Shown in pieces: positions 25,253-31,614 of a stretch of 64,000 nt of DNA. Below the pieces are notes generated by a model, which had not been told where the DNA came from, did not search any database, and saw only the letters and a program-made list of their open reading frames with translations. Every line of letters starts with the position of its first letter. Position 1 is the first letter of the stretch. The DNA is from Micavibrio sp. (lineage in GTDB: Bacteria; Pseudomonadota; Alphaproteobacteria; Micavibrionales; Micavibrionaceae): NCBI GenBank assembly GCA_021604545.1, contig BQJE01000004.1:1-64000 (forward strand), in the 5' to 3' direction. The position numbers were made by a program, and so were the translations under genes.

Positions 25253-25825
25253 ATGGATTTATGGGTTATTTTGGCAATTTTGGCAGGGCTCGCCGGGTTT
25301 TTGGTTATCTTATACAATCGGCTGGTCGCATTGCGTCAAAGCCGCAATAACGCCTTTTCCGATATCGATGTGCAACTGAAGCAGCGCTATAATCTGGTGC
25401 CACAGCTGGTTGAGACGGTTAAAGGCTATGCCGGGCATGAGAAGGAAATTTTTGAAAATGTTACTGAGGCCCGCGCGAGAGTTGGACAAGCCGGCAGCGG
25501 TGCCGGTGAAGGGCGCATGAAAGCTGAAGGTTTGCTCGGTGGGGCGATGATGGGTTTGTTGGCTGTGGCGGAGAACTATCCGGACCTTAAGGCCGATCAG
25601 AATTTCCAGCGCCTGATGAGTGAGCTTTCCGATATTGAAAACAAAATTGCGGCAGCGCGCAGGTTCTTTAACAACGCGACCAACGAATACAACACAGCCG
25701 TGCAGCAATTTCCGGCCAATCTGATCGCCGGACCGTTTGGCTTTAGTACCGAAGCGTTCTTTGAACTGAGCGATGCCGAGCAGGAGCTTGTGCAAAAAGC
25801 GCCGGAAGTGAAATTCGGATCGTAG
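25253..25825 (+). CDS. lemA: LemA family protein
   Basis: 190 residues. One N-terminal membrane helix (about 3-22, WVILAILAGLAGFLVILYNRL) precedes the LemA helical domain: RQSRNNAFSDIDVQLKQRYNLVPQLVETVKGYAGHEKEIFENVTEAR, LLAVAENYPDLKADQNFQRLMSELSDIENKIAAARRFFNNATNEYNTAVQQFP. The protein is membrane-anchored with unknown biochemical function. The ribosome site AAGGAG precedes ATG 25253. The M48 protease gene begins 3 nt after its stop; lemA-htpX pairs are common and suggest a shared role in membrane quality control. Confidence 0.93.
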   Translation: MDLWVILAILAGLAGFLVILYNRLVALRQSRNNAFSDIDVQLKQRYNLVPQLVETVKGYAGHEKEIFENVTEARARVGQAGSGAGEGRMKAEGLLGGAMMGLLAVAENYPDLKADQNFQRLMSELSDIENKIAAARRFFNNATNEYNTAVQQFPANLIAGPFGFSTEAFFELSDAEQELVQKAPEVKFGS

Positions 25826-25828
25826 CAA

Positions 25829-26890
25829 ATGGCAGGCGCAGGCACCGGTCTCAACACGCATATCTGGAACAATAACATACGCTCCGTTATGTTATTGATT
25901 GCGTATCCGTTTCTGATCATGGCGATGGTGTGGGCGGTGGCGCTGGTGGTTGGGGTCAGCGCTGAGCTTGGCGGTGACGGTGTGTCTTTTGCGCATAACA
26001 TCATCATAGAATTCTGGCCGGCGATTATAAGCGTTGTCGCGGTCTGGTTTATGGTGGCCTGGTTATTTCATACAAAACTGGTGCGCCGTTTGGCCCATTC
26101 GCATCCGGTAACGAGACAGGACGAACCGGAATTATATAACCTGCTTGAAAATCTTTGTATCTCACGTGGCATGCCTATGCCAAAGCTGGAAATTGTTGAG
26201 ACCCATGCGCGCAATGCTTTTGCCAGCGGTATCGACCAGAAAAGCTTTTCGGTGACGGTCACAAGAGGGCTTTTAAATTCTCTGCAAAAGGATGAGGTCG
26301 AGGCGGTGCTGGCGCATGAGCTCACCCATATCGAAAACCGTGATGTGCGGCTTTTGATTGTTTGTATTATTTTTACCGGCATGATCGGGTTTGCGGCGCA
26401 GCTGGCCTGGAGTAACGCGCGCTATTCAATGTTTATGCCGCGTAACCGTAACAACCGTTCGAATGGCGGGGCTTTGCTTTTCATGACGACGGTGGCCTTG
26501 ATTTTATGGGTTGGTTATATGGCCACTTTGTTCATGCGTTTTGCGCTGTCGCGCCGGCGCGAATATATGGCCGATGCCGGGGCGGTGGAAAAGACCAAAG
26601 ACCCGGAGGCCATGATGCGGGCCCTTTTGCGGATTGCCGGTCGCGAGCGTATTCCCGGTACCACCGATGATATTGCGATGATGTGCATTGAAAATTCGAA
26701 ACCTTTTTTCGGGATGTTTGCGACGCATCCGCCAATTGATGAGCGCATTAAGGCTATATCGCAGGTGACGGGAACGCCTATTCCTGAGATCAGGGGCAGG
26801 CCTGTGGGCGAGGAACGAAGCTTCAAAGACCCACAAGCAAAGAAAAACCCCTGGCTTATAAGGGAGCGGGGGATGCGGAAGAGGCTATAG
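25829..26890 (+). CDS. htpX: HtpX-like M48 family zinc metalloprotease
   Basis: 353 residues. There are two N-terminal membrane helices (about 20-45 and 60-80) and the zinc motif HELTHIENRD (about 165; HExxH). Two further hydrophobic helices follow (about 177-197 and 215-240), then the downstream ligand region RRREYMADAGAVE (EYMADA, Glu ligand) and the conserved FATHPPIDERI. HtpX-type proteases clip misfolded inner-membrane proteins. It is longer than E. coli HtpX (293), with an extended cytoplasmic end. It forms a tight operon with lemA and ends one base before the convergent gene at 26892. Confidence 0.9.
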   Translation: MAGAGTGLNTHIWNNNIRSVMLLIAYPFLIMAMVWAVALVVGVSAELGGDGVSFAHNIIIEFWPAIISVVAVWFMVAWLFHTKLVRRLAHSHPVTRQDEPELYNLLENLCISRGMPMPKLEIVETHARNAFASGIDQKSFSVTVTRGLLNSLQKDEVEAVLAHELTHIENRDVRLLIVCIIFTGMIGFAAQLAWSNARYSMFMPRNRNNRSNGGALLFMTTVALILWVGYMATLFMRFALSRRREYMADAGAVEKTKDPEAMMRALLRIAGRERIPGTTDDIAMMCIENSKPFFGMFATHPPIDERIKAISQVTGTPIPEIRGRPVGEERSFKDPQAKKNPWLIRERGMRKRL

Positions 26891-26891
26891 T

Positions 26892-27503
26892 TTATCTCTG
26901 GCCGTCATGTGTGAGCTTCTCAGGTTCAACTTGCATGGCTTTTAGAGAACTAGAAAAATCAAGCAATGTTGGTTGCTGTAGAATTTGTTGTGCGTTTAAT
27001 CCTGAGCGCTTTAGGTAAGTTTCATACAATGTTTGCGCATGTATTTGGGTGAGCTTATCCAGACCTTCGCATTTTGAGGCAATCAGACATAATTTGGCAG
27101 TATAGGCTGGTCTATGCTTTGATAAATCTTCCATATATTCATCCAGTATAGTTTCTTCTAACCAGCTTTGAAAAGATGGGTCGTTTTGAAGAGTTTGATT
27201 TTGGGTGCTGGATTGAATAATTTTCAGGCCAATTTCTGGGGCTGCGTTGTAATGTTTTGTGCTTATGGAGTAAAATAACGTAGCGGGGACGTTGACACTT
27301 TCTTCGTTAGCTATTTTGACAAGCTCAACCATTTTAATGGCAATTTCCTCAATTCTCTTTCTCCTCTTGCTTTGTATCGTCGACGAGTCATCATTAGGTT
27401 CGGAATAGTTAGAACATCCACAAAGCTCTGATATTTCTATTATTTTTTGATGAATAGATGGCGTTGGTTCTTGGCTTGTAGCAAAGTGCATAGCTGCAGT
27501 CAT
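26892..27503 (-). CDS. Hypothetical protein, 203 residues
   Basis: I do not recognise this protein. ATG 27503 has AAGGAG 9 nt upstream and is preferred over a longer frame to 27590. It is soluble and mostly helical, with no signal peptide. It contains a CGCS cluster near residue 30, a basic patch (KRRKRIEEIA), and repeated amphipathic helices (LPSFQSWLEETI-like; AKLCLIASKCEGLDKLTQIH). It is more AT-rich and Gln/Ser/Thr-rich than its neighbours, possibly acquired. Given a Dot/Icm system nearby, a translocated effector is possible, but the C-terminus (KLTHDGQR) shows no clear translocation signal. A perfect inverted repeat sits over its probable promoter at 27526-27557. Confidence 0.72.
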   Translation of the reverse strand: MTAAMHFATSQEPTPSIHQKIIEISELCGCSNYSEPNDDSSTIQSKRRKRIEEIAIKMVELVKIANEESVNVPATLFYSISTKHYNAAPEIGLKIIQSSTQNQTLQNDPSFQSWLEETILDEYMEDLSKHRPAYTAKLCLIASKCEGLDKLTQIHAQTLYETYLKRSGLNAQQILQQPTLLDFSSSLKAMQVEPEKLTHDGQR

Positions 27504-27525
27504 AATGTTTATCTCCTTTATACCA

Positions 27526-27557
27526 TTGACATAACATCTATATAGGTAATATGTCAA
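27526..27557. promoter_or_regulatory. Perfect inverted repeat, probable operator/promoter of the 27503 gene
   Basis: TTGACATA and TATGTCAA form perfect 8-bp arms separated by 16 nt. Read on the minus strand the outer arm supplies TTGACA, a consensus -35, and the start codon is 23 nt beyond the inner arm. A dimeric repressor covering its own promoter would bind like this. The plus-strand arm also gives TTGACA facing the BI-1 gene. Confidence 0.5.
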
Positions 27558-27604
27558 TAAAAAAGGCAGAAATTGGTGAAAGTTAACCAAATTCCCTATA
27601 TTCT

Positions 27605-27633
27605 TTGAAATCTGGTAAAATAGGGACTATATA
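27605..27633 (+). promoter_or_regulatory. Sigma-70 type promoter of the BI-1 family gene
   Basis: TTGAAA, 17-nt spacer, TATATA, lying 37 nt before ATG 27670. CCCTAT and ATAGGG form an inverted repeat around its -35 region. Confidence 0.55.
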
Positions 27634-27669
27634 ACTAGGTAAGTTTATTAATTTTTATGGAGACAACAA

Positions 27670-28386
27670 ATGCAACCTGAACGACATGCCGTCCCGAGAT
27701 CCGGTGAAAAGACAATTGATGCCGGCCTTCGTACGCATTTTCAGCGTGTTTACAATATGATGGCGATGGGCCTCGTGGTAACGGGGGTTATGGCTTACGC
27801 TGTGGCGTCTACACCGGCCCTTATGCAGATTATCTACGGCAATACCATCATTATGTGGACTGTGTTTCTGGCACCGTTGGGCATTATTTTCTTCGGCCTG
27901 ACACCGGCCAAGGTTTCAAGAATGAACATCGGTACGGTGGCGGGTTTATATTTGCTTATGACCGCATTGATCGGTATTTCGATGTCCTCGATTTTCATGG
28001 TCTATTCAAATGAAAGTATTACCAAGGTGTTTTTTATTACCGCGGGTATGTTCTCAGCCACATCGGTTTACGGCTATACGACCAAGAAAGACCTGACCAG
28101 CATGGGTTCACTGATGTTTATGGGTCTGATCGGGATTATCATTGCCAGTATCGTGAATATTTTCATGCAATCCTCAATGATGGAGTTTGTTATTTCCGTG
28201 ATTGGCGTGGTTGTCTTTACTGGCCTGACAGCCTGGGATACTCAGAGAATCAAGGAAAGCTATAGCGCTTCCCACGGCCACGATAGCAACATGAAGATGG
28301 CAGTTATGGGTGCGCTTAGCCTGTACCTGGACTTCATCAATTTGTTTATGATGTTGCTCCGGTTATTCGGCGGTAGCCGTAATTAG
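27670..28386 (+). CDS. Bax inhibitor-1 (BI-1/YccA) family membrane protein
   Basis: 238 residues with seven hydrophobic segments in the BI-1 arrangement: FQRVYNMMAMGLVVTGVMAYAVA, TVFLAPLGIIFF, VAGLYLLMTALIGISMSSIF, VFFITAGMFSATSVYGYTTKKDL, GSLMFMGLIGIIIASIVNIF and VISVIGVVVFTGLTAWDTQRIK. The end, MAVMGALSLYLDFINLFMMLLRLFGGSRN, is the family's C-terminal signature. Bacterial members (YbhL, YetJ) act as pH-sensitive calcium-leak channels or partner with the FtsH protease. Ribosome site GGAG. It is monocistronic, with its own promoter and a strong terminator. Confidence 0.93.
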   Translation: MQPERHAVPRSGEKTIDAGLRTHFQRVYNMMAMGLVVTGVMAYAVASTPALMQIIYGNTIIMWTVFLAPLGIIFFGLTPAKVSRMNIGTVAGLYLLMTALIGISMSSIFMVYSNESITKVFFITAGMFSATSVYGYTTKKDLTSMGSLMFMGLIGIIIASIVNIFMQSSMMEFVISVIGVVVFTGLTAWDTQRIKESYSASHGHDSNMKMAVMGALSLYLDFINLFMMLLRLFGGSRN

Positions 28387-28410
28387 AGCTTTCTGGATTT
28401 AATTTTTTAA

Positions 28411-28440
28411 AAAGCCCTGTGTTAAAGCAGGGCTTTTTTA
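28411..28440 (+). terminator. Rho-independent terminator after the BI-1 gene
   Basis: A 9-bp stem (AAAGCCCTG / CAGGGCTTT) with an 8-nt loop is followed by a run of T, 25 nt after the stop codon. Confidence 0.9.
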
Positions 28441-28474
28441 GTGGTGCCGCTTATACCTATAATTGTACTCTGTT

Positions 28475-28509
28475 TGGATAATAAACAACTATCAGTTGAT
28501 TATTATCCA
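28475..28509. promoter_or_regulatory. Long near-perfect inverted repeat before the AAA+ regulator
   Basis: TGGATAATAAACAACT, spacer ATC, AGTTGATTATTATCCA: two 16-nt arms with a single mismatch, ending 21 nt before ATG 28531. It is either a strong operator (perhaps autoregulation by the downstream Fis-type HTH protein) or an RNA hairpin in the leader. Confidence 0.6.
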
Positions 28510-28530
28510 GTGAGACCATAAAATAGTTTT

Positions 28531-29499
28531 ATGGCTTATAGCACATTGCATTCAGAAGCGGCCTATCATAGGGCCTCAGTAGAACCTAAAATATTTAAGG
28601 GTTTTATTGGCACCTCAGTCGCCATACAAAGCATTTATAAAAAAATTGAAAGTGCTGCACGTAGTCGGGAAATTGCTTTCATCACCGGAGAATCAGGCAC
28701 CGGTAAGCAAGTTTGTGCAGAAGCCATCCATCAATTAAGCGATCGTTCTCATCAGCCTTTTATTCATGTTAATTGTGCAATAACCGATTACGAGGAGGTG
28801 ATAGACAGGGCCCAGAGCGGAACACTTTTTCTCGATGAAATCACAGAAATGGGCCCGGATATACAATCCAAATTGCTGCGTTCTCTTGAGAATATTTCTT
28901 CTCGGGACATCAGGGTGATTTGTGCGACCAACCGCAATCCCATCGCAGAAATATCCAAAAGCCTGTTTAGAAGGGATTTATATTATCGCTTACATGTACT
29001 CCCGATTTACATGCCACCCTTGCGCGAGCGTGGTGAAGATGCCGTTGATATTGCTCAGACATTGCTACGGCAATATGCGCTTGAGGAAGAAAAGCAATTC
29101 AGAGCCTTTAGCGACAATGCTGAATTTCTGCTTAAAACCTATAGCTGGCCTGGCAATATTCGTGAGCTTCAAAATGTTATCAGGAATGTTGTGGTTATGA
29201 ATGAGGGTGAAATAGTTACAAAAGCCCTTCTTCCGTCTGTCATGCTTGATGATAAGCGACGTTCTTCTGTTGAGGGTATGGATTTGGTAAACTCAGCCCT
29301 TTCTGTGGTTGCGGGCGCCTCTATTTCTCCAGGCGGCCAGCTTGTAAAGCCGCTTTTGCAAACCGAGCGTGAGGCGATTGAATACGCCATTTCATATTGC
29401 AGAGGTAATATTTCGCGCGCCGCCGCACTTCTCGAAGTTGCTCCATCAACCATCTATCGTAAAAAATCTGTATGGGATCAGGGCGAATCCCCTGCGTGA
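28531..29499 (+). CDS. NtrC-family AAA+ transcriptional regulator lacking the GAFTGA loop
   Basis: 322 residues with no receiver or other N-terminal sensory domain. The AAA+ domain has Walker A GESGTGK (about 53-59), Walker B GTLFLDE (about 97-103), the LRERGEDAVDIAQ region, and sensor 2/arginine-finger segments (FRRDLYYRLHVLPIYMPPLRER, YSWPGNIRELQNVIRN). The C-terminal Fis-type helix-turn-helix is EREAIEYAISYCRGNISRAAALLEVAPSTIYRK. In sigma-54 activators about 36 residues separate NCA from GTLFLDE and include GAFTGA; here only 13 do, so the sigma-54 contact loop is deleted. It therefore probably does not activate RpoN promoters directly and may work with sigma-70 or repress, as TyrR or VpsR do. 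No clear ribosome site is seen. Confidence 0.88.
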   Translation: MAYSTLHSEAAYHRASVEPKIFKGFIGTSVAIQSIYKKIESAARSREIAFITGESGTGKQVCAEAIHQLSDRSHQPFIHVNCAITDYEEVIDRAQSGTLFLDEITEMGPDIQSKLLRSLENISSRDIRVICATNRNPIAEISKSLFRRDLYYRLHVLPIYMPPLRERGEDAVDIAQTLLRQYALEEEKQFRAFSDNAEFLLKTYSWPGNIRELQNVIRNVVVMNEGEIVTKALLPSVMLDDKRRSSVEGMDLVNSALSVVAGASISPGGQLVKPLLQTEREAIEYAISYCRGNISRAAALLEVAPSTIYRKKSVWDQGESPA

Positions 29500-29573
29500 A
29501 TAGCGTTGACATAGGCTAGCGATAAACCTAGCCTCTCCTGATATTATCAATTTGAGAGAGAGGAAACGCATTT

Positions 29574-29990
29574 ATGCTGAAGGAATTTCAGGAGTTTATT
29601 GCTCGCGGCAATGTTATGGATATGGCTGTTGGTATTATTATTGGGGCAGCTTTTACGGCGATCGTGACATCTTTGGTTGGCGATATGATCATGCCGATGG
29701 TCGGTGTTGTAACAAGCGGCGTTGATTTTTCAGATCTTTACTTCTCTCTAGACGGGGAATCCTATGCAAGTCTTAAGGCTGCAAAAGAAGCAGGCGCGCC
29801 ATTGATCAAATATGGTTCATTCATCAATGCGCTGATTAATTTTCTGATTGTGGCTTTTGTGGTGTTCATGCTGGTGAAGGGCGTGAACAGCCTGAAAAGA
29901 AAGGCAGAAGATCCAAAAGCCAAAGATGCACCGCCACCGCCAAAGGATATTGTCCTTTTGACGGAAATCCGTGATCTGCTGAAAAAATAG
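29574..29990 (+). CDS. mscL: Large-conductance mechanosensitive channel MscL
   Basis: 138 residues, normal for MscL. It has the N-terminal amphipathic helix [30 protein letters not shown] with the pore-lining TM1, a periplasmic loop with [27 protein letters not shown]2 [21 protein letters not shown], and a charged C-terminal helix ending [19 protein letters not shown]. It opens under membrane tension and saves cells from osmotic downshock. A purine-rich ribosome site (GAGAGAGAGGAAA) precedes ATG 29574. It ends just before a strong terminator and the tRNA-Ala gene. Confidence 0.96.
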   Translation: MLKEFQEFIARGNVMDMAVGIIIGAAFTAIVTSLVGDMIMPMVGVVTSGVDFSDLYFSLDGESYASLKAAKEAGAPLIKYGSFINALINFLIVAFVVFMLVKGVNSLKRKAEDPKAKDAPPPPKDIVLLTEIRDLLKK

Positions 29991-30003
29991 GATGGATTGA
30001 TGA

Positions 30004-30032
30004 AAAGCGGGGCCTCAAAACCCCGCTTTTTG
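30004..30032 (+). terminator. Rho-independent terminator after mscL
   Basis: AAAGCGGGG and CCCCGCTTT form a 9-bp stem with a short loop followed by TTTTT, 14 nt after the mscL stop. Confidence 0.9.
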
Positions 30033-30080
30033 CTTGAAAAATAGCGGTATTTTCCCTAGGTTCACCAAGTCCACTAAAAT

Positions 30081-30156
30081 GGGCCCTTAGCTCAGCTGGG
30101 AGAGCGCCTCGCTGGCAGCGAGGAGGTCAGCGGTTCGATCCCGCTAGGGTCCACCA
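30081..30156 (+). tRNA. tRNA-Ala (anticodon GGC)
   Basis: 76 nt including an encoded CCA end. The acceptor stem is GGGCCCT / AGGGTCC (one G-U pair), the D-arm is GCTCAGCTGGGAGAGC, the anticodon stem CCTCG / CGAGG has loop CTGGCAG with anticodon GGC, and the T-arm is AGCGG-TTCGATC-CCGCT. It decodes GCC and GCU. Confidence 0.97.
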
Positions 30157-30312
30157 ATTTTTAGGTTTTCTTGCACGAAGCGCTTAGAAAACATTATGCA
30201 CTGCCGCGGGCGGGGCGTGGTCCAGCCGAGCAGTGCGCCATTCTCCCTGTAACCTTTCCGGTGTCTCCATACGAATATCTCTATAGAATAACAAATATAT
30301 AAGAGGGTTATG

Positions 30313-30930
30313 ATGGTTCGTGCGTTCATTTTAAAAATCATTTTTCTTTCACTGGTGATGGTGCCCGGCGCTGTAAAGGCGGCTGAAACAACAACGGCGA
30401 TTTTTGCGGGTGGGTGTTTTTGGTGCATCGAAAAAGACCTTGAACATGTCGAAGGCGTTAGTGAAGTGGTGTCTGGCTATACGGGCGGTCATGTCGAAAA
30501 TCCAGCCTATAAACAAGTTTCGAGTGGCGGCACCGGCCATTACGAAGCGGTGCAGGTGACATATGATCCTGAAGTTCTCAGTTATAGTGATCTGCTTAAA
30601 TCTTTCTGGGTGAATGTCGATCCGCATGATGCGCGTGGTCAGTTTTGTGACAAGGGTGACCAGTACCGCGCCGGGATTTTTACCAGCAATGAGGAAGAGA
30701 AAAAAGTAGCGCTGGCCAGTAAAGAGGCGCTTGAAAATTCCGGGCAACTATCGGAAAAGATTGTCACCAAAATTTTACCGGTTTCTGAGTTCTTTTTGGC
30801 GGAGGACTACCATCAGGATTATTACAAAAAGAGCAAACTCCGCTACGATTTCTATCGGGCCCGCTGCGGTCGCGATAACAGGCTTAAAAAGGTCTGGGGC
30901 GACGTCGATGTTGAGAGCATTTTGAAATAA
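30313..30930 (+). CDS. msrA: Peptide methionine sulfoxide reductase MsrA, exported
   Basis: 205 residues from ATG 30313 (GAGGG 5 nt upstream; an ATG three bases earlier is too close to that site). A signal peptide (about 1-22, ending AVKAAET) is followed by the MsrA domain: FAGGCFWCIEKDLEHVEGV with catalytic Cys in GCFW, SGYTGGHVENPAYKQVSSGGTGHYEAVQVTYDP, FWVNVDPHDARGQFCDKGDQYRAGIF and AEDYHQDYY. It reduces methionine-S-sulfoxide in oxidised proteins. The signal peptide implies a periplasmic form, less common than the cytoplasmic enzyme; no MsrB domain is fused. It stands alone downstream of tRNA-Ala. Confidence 0.94.
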   Translation: MVRAFILKIIFLSLVMVPGAVKAAETTTAIFAGGCFWCIEKDLEHVEGVSEVVSGYTGGHVENPAYKQVSSGGTGHYEAVQVTYDPEVLSYSDLLKSFWVNVDPHDARGQFCDKGDQYRAGIFTSNEEEKKVALASKEALENSGQLSEKIVTKILPVSEFFLAEDYHQDYYKKSKLRYDFYRARCGRDNRLKKVWGDVDVESILK

Positions 30931-31014
30931 TTTTGTGCTTTCCCTTTGCGGTGGCTGGCAATTTTTGCTAGATATACTTCATTCACATTTTAAATAAGGC
31001 AAAGAGGAGCAACA

Positions 31015-31149
31015 ATGCGTGCTTTTTTAAACGTAACGGCCGTGGCCGGCTTTTTATTGATTATGAGTGGTTTGAGTGCCTGCAACACGGCTGACGGGTT
31101 TGGTCGTGACATGGAAAAGGCTGGTGAATCCATTCAGGACACATTCTAG
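31015..31149 (+). CDS. Entericidin-like small lipoprotein
   Basis: 44 residues. ATG 31015 follows AGAGGAGC. A hydrophobic signal ends in the lipobox GLSAC (Cys at about residue 23), after which only NTADGFGRDMEKAGESIQDTF remains. The pattern C-N-T-x-x-G-x-G-x-D-x-x-x-x-G-x-x-I is that of EcnA/EcnB entericidin family lipoproteins, which are envelope stress-related small membrane lipoproteins. It lies between msrA and another small exported protein on the same strand. Confidence 0.85.
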   Translation: MRAFLNVTAVAGFLLIMSGLSACNTADGFGRDMEKAGESIQDTF

Positions 31150-31200
31150 TGTTTGGCTAGCGCCTGGCTGATTTTTTGTACCTTAACAGGGAGAGAGAAA

Positions 31201-31464
31201 ATGAGATTATTAATTTTGGTAGTATTATTTGGCGGTATTTCGGGCTTCGGTTTAAGTGCCCGCGCCGATGACTTTGGCCCGCGTTTTCAGGAAGAAGCTC
31301 CGGTTGCACTGGCCGATAACAGCTATGGTGTAGCGGATATTGAGCCCTCAGCAGGTGATCAGGAAAGTACTGTGGGAGGAGAATATTCAGCTTCAGACAA
31401 CCAGGGTGAAGGTCAGGATCAATACGCTGACTACGTGCCTTTGCCTCCTGTTATTGAGCAATAG
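31201..31464 (+). CDS. Small exported hypothetical protein
   Basis: 87 residues from ATG 31201, which follows AGGGAGAGAG; a frame reaching to 31153 is less likely. A signal peptide (about 1-20, MRLLILVVLFGGISGFGLSARA) precedes an acidic, low-complexity mature chain rich in Asp, Glu, Gly, Ser and Gln and ending YVPLPPVIEQ. It has no cysteine and no recognised family. Spacing (51 nt) suggests cotranscription with the entericidin-like gene. Probably periplasmic; function unknown. Confidence 0.65.
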   Translation: MRLLILVVLFGGISGFGLSARADDFGPRFQEEAPVALADNSYGVADIEPSAGDQESTVGGEYSASDNQGEGQDQYADYVPLPPVIEQ

Positions 31465-31483
31465 TAATAGCTTCAGCCATTTC

Positions 31484-31527
31484 TACCTATAGTTTTATCT
31501 TGACAGGGATGCAATTATAGGTATACA
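31484..31527 (+). promoter_or_regulatory. Sigma-70 promoter with flanking inverted repeat before the SGNH-like gene
   Basis: TTGACA at 31500-31505 and TATACA at 31522-31527 with a 16-nt spacer. TACCTATA (31484-31491) and TATAGGTA (31516-31523) form 8-bp arms, the second overlapping the -10, which suits repression. The promoter is 88 nt before the gene start. Confidence 0.55.
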
Positions 31528-31571
31528 TTCCCAAATGTAATCACCCGAATTGGGTCAAAATCATATTTTTC

Positions 31572-31598
31572 AGCCGTGCATTAGCGCGGCTTTTTGCT
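31572..31598 (+). terminator. Terminator-like hairpin in the leader of the SGNH-like gene
   Basis: AGCCGTG-CATTAG-CGCGGCT forms a 7-bp stem (one G-U) followed by TTTTT. It ends 17-20 nt before the start codon and lies downstream of the predicted promoter. It may be an attenuator, or it may end upstream transcripts. Confidence 0.6.
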
Positions 31599-31614
31599 TT
31601 TCAGGAGAATTTCA

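Noticed and set aside
30081-30156. tRNA-Ala as an integration site
   Set aside because: No duplicated 3' end of the tRNA and no integrase nearby were seen.
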